Source of the DNA: Coptis chinensis
Taxonomy: Eukaryota > Streptophyta > Magnoliopsida > Ranunculales > Ranunculaceae
Length of the DNA stretch: 64,000 nucleotides
Assembly: GCA_015680905.1 (NCBI GenBank)
Contig: CM027381.1
Location: 64,097,501-64,161,500 of the forward strand
Reading direction: 5' to 3'
The translations under genes and the position numbers were made by a program. The notes beneath the pieces were generated by a model, which was given only the letters and a program-made list of their open reading frames with translations, did no database searches and had not been told where the DNA came from. How positions within the stretch are numbered: the first letter of the stretch is position 1; every line of letters starts with the position of its first letter. Below are positions 33,357-44,543 of the stretch, piece after piece.

Positions 33357-34720
33357 TCTTACGAAAAGAAAAAACCTTCTCTATCTTTAGCTTAGGTGTT
33401 TCGGAACCTTAAGTGGAAATTGTTCAAGGCGTTATTGCCGCAAACAGCAGGTTTCACTGGAGATATCCTTCGGACCTTAGCTTCCACAAACACATGTAAT
33501 TTGATCTATTCCCAAAAATATTTGAGCTTGGCCTGAGCCTATGTTAGCATTTCCTAGAAAACAGCATGTTTCACTGGAGATAGAGCCCCTCTCCCTCAAA
33601 ATAGGAGCTTTTTTATAATTAAATTTATTATTTCATTGTTAAATATGTCGAATTGTTTGTATTCTCTAATCTCTACCTTTTCCTTTATATTATAATTTAA
33701 TCTAATTTAACTTTCTCTTTTAAATCATGAAAATATGTGATGGATAATACAGTAATTGCTTCATATATTTAGGAAGCCATGAGCTATGAAGTTGGGATTT
33801 GTGAGAGCCCATGTTAAGTCAGCCTACCAGGTACCAAAACAATCAAACAAGAACAAAATCAATAACTAATTAAAAAATCAAAATGCTATATGCATAATAA
33901 CACCTTCCCAGTCACACACTCACACTACACCCACCACAATAGTACCTTGCCAACCAGTCAACAAGATCTACTAGATTGTAAGAGCATCTATAGGAGAGAA
34001 ACCAAGAAAACACCAAATTTTTGAACCAAGCCAAAAAAATACCAATCAACTTTAGGAGAAGCTTCAAATTTTCGACATCAAATAACGCGGTTTTGGATAA
34101 ACCGCGCCATATAGCCCACGTGGTTTTCTTAACACCGCGCACTGAAGCCCATCATAAAAGCCCAAGCACACGTAGTTTTGGCAAAACCGCGCGATGTGTC
34201 GCACATTAACTTTCTGATTTAATTTCTTTCCAAATCTCTAACGCGGTTTTGGCAAAACCGCGCGGTTCCCAGAAAACAGCAGGTTTCACTGAAGATAACC
34301 TTGGGACCTTGGCTTCCGCAAACACATGTAATTTGATCTATTAGCAAAAATGTTTGAGCTTGGCCTGAGCCCATGGTAACTTTTCCCAGAACATGTCTTC
34401 CCATCAATTCAAATACCATGATAGCTCCCAATATTAGGGAGATTATTCTGATGATTTCTAATAGGGTAAGAATTGTTTTACTGATTTGTTCAAGGCTCTA
34501 TTGCCACAAACAACATGTTTCATTGGAGATACCCTTCTAGCCAATTGACTGATTTAAGTATCGTGGTATGTTTGTGACTGATTTTTAATTACCAATGTTA
34601 GATCATTATTTGGTTTTTATATTTTTTAGGTACCAATTCGATTAGACTATAGATGTGTGTGATCAATAGCTACCTAAGCTATCTTAGCTTCGGTTATGAT
34701 CTGGTTGAAAGGTTTTAACC
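33357..34720 (+). repeat. Flank block of array, copy 1, with an inserted segment
   Basis: Begins TACGAAAAGAAAAAACC and ends in ATCTTAGCTTCGGTTATG. It matches 36456-37075 but has about 690 extra bp (about 33575-34262) containing near-palindromes such as ACGCGGTTTTGGCAAAACCG at 34241. The extra DNA lies between two repeats of the AAAACAGCAGGTTTCACTG phrase. Confidence 0.8.
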
Positions 34721-34844
34721 ATAAAAAATTGGGATTGTTTAAGCTGAATAATCTAACACACAGACACTTAGGCCACTGCCTATAACTTGATCCAATAGTC
34801 CAGCACTGTACTATATATCATTATATGGATGGATTCCATAGCTA

Positions 34845-36450
34845 TAATACAAAACAGCTCAGTTTTTAAGCAAAGTTATAAGGGCTTAAATGGTGGTCTT
34901 GATTTTCTCGGGATTTGTGCTAAAAATACTTTAAGAGTCCTATTTAGTACTACTAAAAACAACCAAACCAGTCCTTCCAGATTGAAACTCTTCCTATCCA
35001 AATACTTTAAGAGTCCTATTTAGTATTACTAAAAACAAACAAGGCAGTCCTTCCGGATTGAAACTCTTCCTACCCAAAAAGGAAAGCTAAATTAAACCCA
35101 ACAAAAAAGGCTTTTACGAGTAAACATTTTATTTCCTTCTCTAAATATTCGGCTGCTTATTAAGCAAAGTTATAAGGGCTTAAGTGGTGATCCTGATTTT
35201 CTCGGGATTTGTGCTAAAAATACTTTAAGAGTCCTATGTAGTACTACTAAAAACAACCAAAGTAGTCCTTCCGGATTGAAACTCTTCCTACCCAAATACT
35301 TTAAGAGTCCTATTTAGTACTACTAAAAACAAGCAAAGCAATCCTTCTGGATTGAAACTCTTTCTACCCAAAAATGAAAGCTAAATTAAACCCAACAAAA
35401 AAGACTTTTACGAGTAAATATTTTATTTCATTCTCTAAATATTCGACTGCTTACAAAGACATTTGATTCGATCGGTTTCTTACAAAACAGCTAAGTTTTT
35501 AAGCAAAGTTATAAGGATTTAAGTGGTGATCCTGATTTCCTCGGGATTTGTGCTAAAAATACTTTAGGAGTCATATTTAGTACTACTAAAAACAACCAAA
35601 GCAATCTTTCTAGATTGAAACTCTTCCTACCCAAATACTTTAAGAGTCCTATTTAGTACTACTAAAAACAAACAAAGTAGTCCTTCCGGATTGAAACTCT
35701 TCCTACCCAAAAAGGAAAGCTAAATTAAACCCAACAAAAGAGGCTTTTATAAGTAAACATTTTATTTTCTTCTCTAAATATTCAGCTCCTTATTAAGCAA
35801 AGTTATAAGGGCTTAAGTGGTGATCCTGATTTTCTCGGGATTTGTGTTAAAAATACTTTAAGAGTCCTATTTAGTACTACTAAAAACAACCAAAGCAGTC
35901 CTTCCGGATTGAAACTCTTCCTACCCAAATACTTTAAGAGTCATATTTAGTACTACTAAAAACAACCAAAGCAATCCTTCTGGATTGAAACTCTTCCTAC
36001 CCAAAAATGAAAGCTAAATTAAACCCAACAAAAAAGATTTTTACGAGCAAACATTTTATTTCATTCTCTAAATATTCGACTGCTTACAAAGACATTTGAT
36101 TCGATTGGTTTTTTACAAAACAGCTCAATTTTTAAGCAAAGTTATAAGGGCTTAAGTGGTGATCCTGATTTCCTCGGGATTTGTGCTAAAAATACTTTAA
36201 GAGTCCTATTTAGTACTACTAAAAACAACCAAAGCAGTCCTTCCAGATTGAAACTCTTCCTACCCAAATACTTTAAGAGTCCTACTTAGTACTACTAAAA
36301 ACAACCAAAGCAGTCCTTCCGGATTGAAACTTTTCCTACCCAAAAAGGAAAGCTAAATTAAACCCAACAAAAAAGGCTTTTGCGAGTAAACATTTTATTT
36401 CCTTCTCTAAATATTCGACTGCTTACAAAGAAATTTGATTCGATCGGTTT
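34845..36450 (+). repeat. Higher-order tandem array, block 2 (633-bp dimers)
   Basis: Unit starts (TAAGCAAAG) are at 34867, 35161, 35500, 35794 and 36133, spaced 294, 339, 294 and 339. Short and long units alternate, giving a 633-bp higher-order period. Each unit includes two 76-bp subunits. The long unit carries an additional TTACAAAGACATTTGATTCG segment. Confidence 0.92.
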
Positions 36451-36455
36451 CTTAC

Positions 36456-37075
36456 GAAAAGAAAAAACCTTCTCTATTTTCAGGTGTTTCGGAACCTTGC
36501 GTGGAAATTGTTCAAGGCTTTATTGCCGAAAACAATAGGTTTCACTAGAGATATCCTTCAGACCTTGGCTTCCGCAAACACATATAATTTGATATATTAC
36601 CAAAAATGTTTGAGCTTAGCCTGAGCCCATGGTAGCTTTTCCCAAAAAACAGCTGGTTTCACTGGAGATATCCTTAAGACCTTGGCTTCCGCAAACACAT
36701 GTAATTTGATCTATTAGCAAAAATGTTTGAGCTTGGCCTGAGCCCATGGTAGCTTTTCCCAGAACATGTCTTCCCATCAATTCAAATACCATGATAGCTC
36801 CCAATATTAGGGAGACTATTCCGATGATTTCTAATAGGATAAGAATTGTTTCGCTGATTTGTTCAAGGCTCTATTGCCACAAACAACAGGTTTCATTGGA
36901 GATACCCTTCTAGCCAATTGACTTATTTAAGTATCGTGGTATGTTTGTGATTGATTTTTAATTATCAATGTTAGATTATTATTTGGTTTTTATATTTTTT
37001 TGGTACCAATTCGATTAGACTATAGATGTGTGTGATCAGTAGCTACCTAAGCTATCTTAGCTTCGGTTATGCTCT
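36456..37075 (+). repeat. Flank block of array, copy 2
   Basis: Same sequence family as 33357-34720 without the inserted 690 bp. Contains two tandem copies of a TTTCACTGGAGATATCCTT...CCTGAGCCCATGGTAGC segment. Confidence 0.8.
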
Positions 37076-37079
37076 GGTT

Positions 37080-37449
37080 AAAATCGCACATTCTGATGCT
37101 TCCTCACGTTCAGCAGAATTAAAACACACCACCCGATATTTAGATATTTCTGTAGTTTGAGAAGGTGGCTCAATGCCATACAAAACTGGTGGTCATTGCA
37201 ATACAAAACTTCTTCATGACCAGCACCGACTTCACCGCCCCCATTGCTGCTTTCAATATCTATTGTGCTTCTGTCTACCAGTTGGCAACAGTAAAATAGA
37301 ATTCCATACAAACACAACAGAACCACGGCTATAGAGCACGTAAGTATTAAAACGAGAAATATGTAAACGATATCACTATTGCCAAGTGAAGAAGAAGAAA
37401 TTGGTGGTGATGCAGAACTCATTCTCGAGGGGTAAGAAATAGAACTCAA
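37080..37449 (-). pseudogene. Membrane-anchored RING-H2 (ATL-like) 5' fragment
   Basis: On the minus strand the frame starts MSSASPPISSSSLGNSDIVY and has one clear hydrophobic helix (IFLVLILTCSIAVVLLCLYG), as in ATL ubiquitin ligases with an N-terminal anchor. After a frame change, a second frame ends REEASECAI at the array boundary, which resembles the start of a RING-H2 finger (ECAICL). The finger itself is missing, cut at the junction with the repeat block. The RING reading rests on few residues; an unrelated small membrane protein is possible. Confidence 0.4.
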
Positions 37450-37906
37450 ACAATTTACTACTATGGCTTCTTAGAGTTTAGAACTAGAGAACAATGCAAG
37501 TTTCTTAACTAGATACATTTCTAAATTTTAGTTGAGTCTAAAATTTCTAAAATCTACATGTTTTGGAGATAAACTTAGAAACATCACGAAATTTTAGTTC
37601 TACTAGAGATTATTTTTTTTTTGGATAAAAAAAAAAAAAAAAAAAAAAATAGAAACTATAGACTATAGATTCTAGTCTATAGTTTCTAAAGCCTACACTT
37701 TCTATTATGTTAGAATTTAAACTGCCACGGAGTTCCGCATCATCACGCTCTTCTTCGTATCGTATGTGGTTCATTTGGCCAAGACACAAGCAAGTGAAGT
37801 ATCCCATTGAGAGACTACTCGAGCCCAGATTCTTAGACCGTGGTCTCACGGTCTCACCACTAATGAGTTAAGTGGGTAGGCTTGTCTAAAGATATGGAAT
37901 GTGTCT
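37450..37906. other. Non-coding with poly(T)/poly(A) tract
   Basis: A T-run and a run of 24 A at about 37610-37651. A short palindrome AGACTATAGATTCTAGTCTATAG follows (about 37660). No gene seen. Confidence 0.5.
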
Positions 37907-38258
37907 CGACTTTCGAACTCAGAACACATCCTAATGACTTCACACGAAATCGCTTGTCTCATGAATTAGCAGTGGAGTACCCACGAATTAGCAGTGGAGT
38001 ACCCACTTACTTCATCTTTCCAAATTGTTGTAGATAATTGGAACCATTCATCCAGTTCTTATCCTTTCCTTTTCAGTTATTGAGAGAGTGTGCATCCTGG
38101 CAGTGTCCAAATTTTGAATAGAATCTAAAACACTGTAATACAGATGAAAGCACTAATACTTCTCAAGTAGAGGAATCCTCACCAACAATCAAAATCAAAA
38201 TCAATTTTTTTTTTTTCAATTTTCAGTATTCAATTTATGTTTCAATTTTTCTCACAAG

Positions 38259-38455
38259 AAGAAGTATTCAAGGTTCTGCAATCTCTCTATCTCATTATTC
38301 TCCATGATTAGAAGTCAATATTCAAAGTTCCACAATCTCTCTGTCTCATTATTCTCCATGATTAGAAGTCAATATTCAAAGTTCCACAATCTCTCTGTCT
38401 CATTATTCTCCATGGCTCGAAGTCAGTATTCAAGGTTCCGTAATCTCTCTATCTC
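38259..38455 (+). repeat. 54-bp tandem units inside R left
   Basis: TCATTATTCTCCATGATTAG... repeated about 3.5 times. All three frames stay open, which explains the spurious peptides here. Confidence 0.9.
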
Positions 38456-38639
38456 CGTATTGATAAAGGGGCGCACATGCTCAAGATTGCCTTCGTAAAG
38501 GTGCGCACGCCCTCATATATCTTAGCAGTCGCTGTCATTATTCTCCATAGGGGCGCACGTGCTCAAGATTGGCTTCGTCAAGGGGTGCACACGCTCTAGA
38601 GTATATCGTGAAGAATTATCTTTCCTTTGTTTCCGGTAC

Positions 38640-38745
38640 TACTCACGGTACTATTCATCATCGTACTATTCACGACACTATTCATAATTACTGTTCACGT
38701 CACTGTTCATCATATTGTTCATATGTACTGTTTATCGCACTGTTC
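38640..38745 (+). repeat. Degenerate TACTGTTCAT decamer tract
   Basis: Around ten imperfect TACTGTTCAT/CACTATTCAC units. Equivalent tracts are at 45190-45310 (+) and 46185-46320 (-), and a shorter one near 32110-32250 (-). Confidence 0.85.
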
Positions 38746-39658
38746 AATCGATTCCCCACTACACAGATAACTTGTATTTGAACAATAACAACTCTAGACA
38801 ACAATCTCAATATTCCTTACAACTAAACTAACATGCCAAACTCGCTAAACAACTATTAACAACAGATAATAATGTAAAGCAGTAAAAGCAAATCAGAACA
38901 CAAAGATATACCGTGGTTCGGCCAATGGTGCCTACTTCCACAAGAGCTAATCCTTTTATAAAGTGGGAAGGAAGATTATAATCACTCTTTGCAGTCTCTC
39001 ACCTTACTAGATCACTCCTCTCTCTTTACAGGGTTGTTTTTCTATAAAGGTTATCTCTCAATCTTGATTGCTTTCAAGATTAAGTTTCTCTCTTTGTTCT
39101 TGTGTATTTTCGTGTCTCTTCTGAGTCCTGGGTTTTGCCAAAAACCCCAACCCTTATTGCAAACTCGCGGTCCACAAAAATAGAATTCTCCAAAAAATAG
39201 GCATAGGCGAGGGGCGCGGGGCGCACCTTGACCAAGGCCAAGTCGAGCGCGGGTCGCGCTGAAGTGCTTGGAGGTTGACCAAGGCATGAGCGCGGGTCGC
39301 GCTCAGGCTTATGCACGCAAGCATAACTCCTTTTCTCCTAATGTGAGGGATAATTCCAACAATCTTCCCCTCCCAAACAGTGAGGGGGGATACCTCCATA
39401 CAATTTCTAAATCAACAGGAGGAGTCTGCTACCATTCCGGTGGTAGCACAGCAAATATCAAACTTATCTTTCGGTAAGACTTGGGTCATCATATCCGACC
39501 CGTTCTTGTCGGTATGGATCTTCTCGATACACAAAGGGTTGTCTTCGAGTACTTCTCTAATCCAATGATAACGCACATGTATGTGCTTGGATATAGAATG
39601 GAAACTCGGATTCTTGCTCAAATGGATGGCGCTCTGACTGTCACATTGAACTACAAAC

Positions 39659-40755
39659 TATTTCTGCTTTAGCCCTAGTTCGTCGAAAAACCTCTTCATC
39701 CATAATATCTCTTTGCAACACTCAGTGGCTGCAATATACTCGGCTTCTGTAGTGGAGAGGGGAACACACTTTTGCAACTTAGATTGCCAAGAAACTACTC
39801 CCCTAGCAAGAGTAACTAGATAACCGGAGGTGGACTTCATCGAGTCAACATCACCTGCCATGTCTGCATCAGTGTAGCCTTCAAGTAAGGGCTTACTTCC
39901 ACCAAAGCATAAACACAATTTGGAAGTGCCCTTGAGATATCTCAATATCCACTTAACACCTTCCCAATGCTCCTTCTCCGGTTTGGCCAAATCGAAACAC
40001 AACACCAACGGCGAAAGCAATATCCGGTCTTGTACACACCATTGCATACATCAAACTGCCCACTGTGGATGCATAAGGAATATGTTCCATCTGACTCTAC
40101 TCATACTCACCTTTTGGACACATCTCTTTGGTCATGTGGAACTGGCCACCAAGCGGACAACTGACTAGCTTCGTTTGATCCATGTTGAATCTCTTCAACA
40201 CCTTCTCAATGTAGCTTTCTTGAGAAAGCCACAACTTTCCACTCTTTCTGTCACAAGTGATTCGCATCCCAAGTATCTGCTTTGCTGAGAAAGCCACAAC
40301 TTTCCACTCTTTCTATCACGAGTGATTCGCATCCCAAGTATCTGCTTTGCTTGACCTAAATCCTTCATCTCAAAAGACTTACTCAAGTCTTTCTTCAGCT
40401 TGGATATCTTGTTGATGTTTGGGCCAACTATCAACATATCATCCACATACAACAATAGCATAATGAAATCCCCATCTGGAAATCTCTGAACAAACACACA
40501 ATGATCGGAAGCAGACTTCTTGTATCCTTGCTTCACCATAAAGGAATCAAACTTTATGTACCACTGTCTCGGTGCTTGCTTCAACCCATACAAACTCTTT
40601 ATCAGCTTGCATACTAGGTGCTTCTTGCCTTTGACCTCAAACCCCTCTACCTGGTCCATGTAGACATCTTCTTCAAGGTCTCCATGAAGAAAAATTATCT
40701 TCACATCTAGTTGCTCAACCTTCAGGTTCATACTTGCGGTCATACCCAAAACCAC
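39659..40755 (-). pseudogene. Copia reverse transcriptase and RNase H region (broken)
   Basis: Minus strand. 40755-40320 encodes RT with VEQLDVKIIFLHGDLEEDVY, LYGLKQAPRQWYIKFD and the catalytic LLLYVDDMLIVG. 40047-39659 encodes RNase H with LLEGYTDADMAGDVDSMKST and LSTTEAEYIAATEC. A 65-bp tandem duplication (40221-40285 and 40286-40350, AKQILGMRIT region) shifts the frame between them, and other breaks are present upstream at 40755. Confidence 0.92.
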
Positions 40756-41009
40756 TCAGATAGAAGTCATCTTCACTACAGGAGAAAAAAATCTCATCAA
40801 AGTCAATACCTTTCCTTTGACCAAATCCCTTCACTACAAGGCGAGCTTTGTGCCTTGGGTGTGGATTGTTCTCTTCATGCTTGACCTTGTAGATCTATTT
40901 ATTCTTGAGAATTTTTCTTTCTTGCAGTTTCTCAACTAACTCATAAGTGTGATTCTTATGCAAAGAATCCATCTCGTCATGCATGGCCTTCAACCACTTC
41001 TCTTTGTAT

Positions 41010-41483
41010 GTACCTTCAAGTGCCTCTTGATAGTATATAGGTTCTCCACCATCCGATAGTAGAACATACGTATGTGGTGGATACCTGGTTGAAGCTAGTC
41101 TTTCTCTATCTGACCTCCTTGCCCCATCTGCTGGTGCCTAAGGAGGATGCACTTCTGCTTGCTCTGGTGGTGGTTCATGCACTTCATCTGCATCTTCTAT
41201 ACCAATAGGTTCTATCCCATCATGAGCAATATGATTCTCTTTGTCTGTACCTTTAAGTGCCTCTTGATAGTACATAGGTTCTTCACCATCCGATAGTAGA
41301 ACATACGTATGTGGTGGATACCTGGTTGAAGCTAGTCTTTCTCTGTCTGACCTCCTTGCCCCATCTGCTGGTGCATCAGGAGCATGCACTTCTGCTTGCT
41401 CTGGTGCTGGTTCATGCACTTCATCAACATCTTATATACCAATATGTTCTATCCCATCATGAGCAATAGGATTCTCATCATGA
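41010..41483 (-). repeat. 237-bp in-frame tandem duplication in Copia polyprotein linker
   Basis: 41010-41246 and 41247-41483 are near-identical direct copies, 79 codons each. They encode the acidic linker between integrase and RT (HEPxPEQAEVHxP, HDGIExIGIEDADEV) plus RYPPHTYVLLSDGEEPMYYQ. Confidence 0.88.
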
Positions 41484-41644
41484 GCTTCAAACTCATGGTT
41501 CTCTGCATTCTCAATGCCTTCTGCACGTTCCACAGTAGGAACTTCTGGTTCTGAATCAACAAGATCATTGGTGAAAGCCTGTAACTTCTCACCCTCCTCA
41601 AAGTCTGCTATGGTTTGGTTTTTCAGGAACACAACATCTCAACT

Positions 41645-43420
41645 TCAGATTACCTTCTTGTTAATTGGATTATAGAGTTTGTAACCAAACTTTTCATCTC
41701 CATAATCCAGAAAAATACACTGCTTGGCTTTGTCATCAAGCTTGGATCTCTCATCCTTCAGAATATGCACAAATGCCCTGCATCCAAATACCCTCAAGTA
41801 TCTATAATCAACATCTCTGTCTGACCATACTCTCTCTGGATAATCACTATTCAGAGGCTTTGACGGCGATAGGTTGATCACATGCACAACTGTACGCATT
41901 GCTTCTATCCAGTAGGTTCTAGGTAGCTTAGAATGAGACAACATGCATCTCATCCTCTCTACAATGGTACGATTCATTCTCTCTGCTATTCTATTCTATT
42001 GCAGTGTCTTGGGAACGGTCTGCTCATGATGAATCCCATAACTCTGGCAATACTCTTCAAATGGCCTAATATACTCACCCCCATTATCTGAGCGAATACA
42101 CTTCAACAACTTCCCAGTCTCTCTATCCACCATGCCGTGGAATTTCTCAAACACGCCAAGTACTTCATCCTTGGTCTTCAGACTATATGCCCATACCTTT
42201 CTTGACGCATCATCAATGAAGGTCACGAAGTATAGACCTCCCCCGTGGGACTTCACTTTTATAGGACCACATAAGTATGTGTGCACTAATTCAAGGACAT
42301 TGTCCTTTTTGTGAGACGGGAATCTTTGGAAAGACACCCTGTGTTGCTTTTTTACCAAACAGTGAGTACATGTATTTAAATGTGTACCTTTGATGTCTGG
42401 CAATGCCTTTTGCTTAGCAAGAACTTCCATCCCTTTTACGCCCATATGACACAGTCTCTTGTGCCACAGTTCGGAGGAAGCTTCTTCTACTGCCGCATTC
42501 ACTTCTGCTTTACACAAACTAGCCTGTGTTTTGTAAAGAGAGCAAGTTTTCTTCCCTCTAGTTGCTACAATGGAGCCTCTGCTCAGTTTCCATACCCCGT
42601 TACCAAACGAGTTTACAAAGCTATCGTCATCTAACTTCCCAGCCAAAATTAAGCTTAGCCGTATGTCAGGGACATGTCTTAAATCCTTGAGTGTCAAGGT
42701 GTAGCCGACATTGGTTTCTACATGAACATCTCCAATGCCTATAATCTTCGAGACACCACTATTACCCATCTTCACTTCACCATATTCACCACAGCTGTAG
42801 GTAGTGAAGAATTCCCTGTGTGGTGTGACGAGATAGGATGCTCCTGTATCTATCACCCACTCTGTATCCTGGCATGAGGTACTAAGACAGCACACACCAT
42901 AATCTGACACAATTCCCACTAGGTCGTCGACTAGTACGGTAGTATCTCTGCCTGTGCTTCCATTCCTCTGCACCATGTCTTCATGTACACAGTTATTCTT
43001 CTCATCCCTCTTCAGTGTTCTACACTCATATCTGAAGTGACCCTTGGTGGCATAATAGTAACATTGTCTCTCTGCCTTAGGAGTTCTAGCTTCACCCCTA
43101 GATTTACTTCTGTCACCACCTCTAGAATGAGATGGTTTCCTGTTTCTACCTCTCCCCCATTTCTCTGTGACAAGGATCTCTAAGTGAGAGGAGGTGCATT
43201 TTGAACTCCTTCTAGTCTCCTCATTTAACAAAGACGTGGTAGCCATCTCCATGGTAACGATTCCATCCTTGGCTGCTCCGTGTAGAGAGGCTGCTAACGT
43301 CTCCCAACTTTTGGGTAGAGAGCCTAAAAGAAACAAAGCCTCAACTTCGTCTCCCAAATTAATCTTCATCAAATGCATCTGATTGATGGTATTATGTACT
43401 TCATTAAGATGCACAGACAT
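41645..43420 (-). pseudogene. Copia gag C-terminus, protease and integrase region (broken)
   Basis: Minus strand 43420-41996 carries a CCHC-type knuckle (CYYYATKGHFRYEC, second Cys replaced by Tyr), the aspartic protease site WVIDTGASYLVTP, the GAG-pre-integrase segment LWHKRLCHMGVKGM, and integrase core pieces FVTFIDDASRKVWAYSLK and IRSDNGGEY. 41977-41645 continues with the integrase C-terminal half (MNRTIVERMRCMLSHSKLP). The break between the two is near 41990. The changed zinc-knuckle Cys and missing catalytic context argue against activity. Confidence 0.92.
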
Positions 43421-43800
43421 TGAAGAACCTTCTTAGTACTTCGTGTTGGCAAACTTATTAACAACTAGCACTTTGTTTCTGCCCGACTTCCTCTCATAGA
43501 GGTCTTCGAGTTTCTTCCACAAGCCAAAAGTTATAGTCTATTGGGATACATGGTGAAAGGCATTGTCGTCAATCCACTGTCGAATGTACCTAATGGCTTT
43601 TCTGTCAAGCTTGCTCCACTCAGCCGCAGCAACCGTTTCTGGTCTTTCTCCTCCATTCTCAATGGGTTGTGCCAAGTCCTTACAATAAAACAAGTCTTCC
43701 ATCTTGGCTTTCCAAATGGTGTAGTTCTTCATATTCAGACTCGTCATGCGAGTGTTCATGAAATTGTCCATCTCTCCAAGTTATTTAAACTCAAATCTTC
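43421..43800 (-). pseudogene. Copia gag N-terminal region (broken)
   Basis: Minus strand from about 43771: MNTRMTSLNMKNYTIWKAKM followed by LDRKAIRYIRQWIDDNAF, as in UBN2-type Copia gag. A stop near 43538 and another near 43433 separate it from the rest. Confidence 0.8.
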
Positions 43801-44543
43801 TCTCAGGAGTTTTGTCAGACACCTTCCGACCAAGATTTGGATAACACCCTAGGCTAATCTAACCTGGCTTTGATACCACTGTTGGGGTTTATACCAATAC
43901 CAATCGATTTCCCACTACACAGATAACTCGTATTTGAACAATAACAACTCCAGACAACAATCTCAATATTCCCTACAACCAAACTAACATGCCTAACTCA
44001 CTAAACAACTATTAACAACAGATAATAATGTAAAACAGTAAAAGCAAACAACAACACAAAGATATACCATGGTTCGGGCAATGGTGCCTACTTCCATAAG
44101 AGCTAATCCTTTTATAAAGTGGGAAAGAAGATTACAATCACTCCTTGCAGTCTCTCACCTTACTAGATCACTCCTCTCTCTTTACTGGGTTATTTCTCTG
44201 TAAATGTTATCTCTTAATCTTGATTGCTTTCAAGATTGGGGTTCTCTCTTTGTTCTTGTGTATTTTCGTGTCTCTTCTAAGTCCTAGGTTTTGCCAAAAA
44301 CCCCAACCCTTATTGCAAACTTGCGGTCCACAAAAATAGAATTCTCTGAAAAATAGGCATGGGCGCGGGGCGCACCTTGACCAAGGCCAAGTCGAGCGCA
44401 GGTAGCACTGAAGTGCCTGGAGGTCGACCAAGGCATGAGTGCAGGTCGCGCCTTGAGCAAGCCTATTCTGAGTGCGGGTCGCGCTCAGGCTTATGCACGC
44501 AAGCATAACTCCTTTTCTCCTTATGTGAGGGATAACTCCAACA

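Larger units (their letters stand above)
37910..38745 (+). repeat. R repeat, left copy (5' side of Copia element)
   Basis: Direct copy of 44544-45291. It begins TTCGAACTCAGAACACATCC and ends in a series of TACTGTTCAT-like decamers. Part of it (about 38170 on) is the interior of family N. It contains a 21-bp duplication (CACGAATTAGCAGTGGAGTAC) and three 54-bp tandem units (38259-38455). Confidence 0.88.
38746..44543 (-). mobile_element. Copia LTR retrotransposon, decayed, near full length
   Basis: Left LTR 38746-39361 (3' LTR, first about 28 bp missing) and right LTR 43880-44543 (5' LTR, TGTTGGGGTT...CCAACA). The primer-binding site on the minus strand is TGGTATCAAAGCC, directly after the right LTR. 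A polypurine tract (minus GGGAGGGGAAGAT) adjoins the left LTR. Coding order gag, protease, integrase, RT, RNase H is that of Ty1/Copia. LTRs are visibly similar but differ by several percent by eye, and the coding frame has stops and shifts, so it is not recent. Confidence 0.93.

Noticed and set aside
34845-36450. Centromeric satellite
   Set aside because: Only about five units and flanked by ordinary transposon sequence; unit length alone is not evidence.
32673-36804. Short open frames across the tandem array
   Set aside because: Same peptides recur with each repeat unit in both strands; no codon-level conservation is evident.
38304-38781. Several open frames rich in Ser/Phe/His
   Set aside because: They come from 54-bp tandem units and decamer repeats in family N/R; the same occurs at 31084-32459 and 45126-46732.
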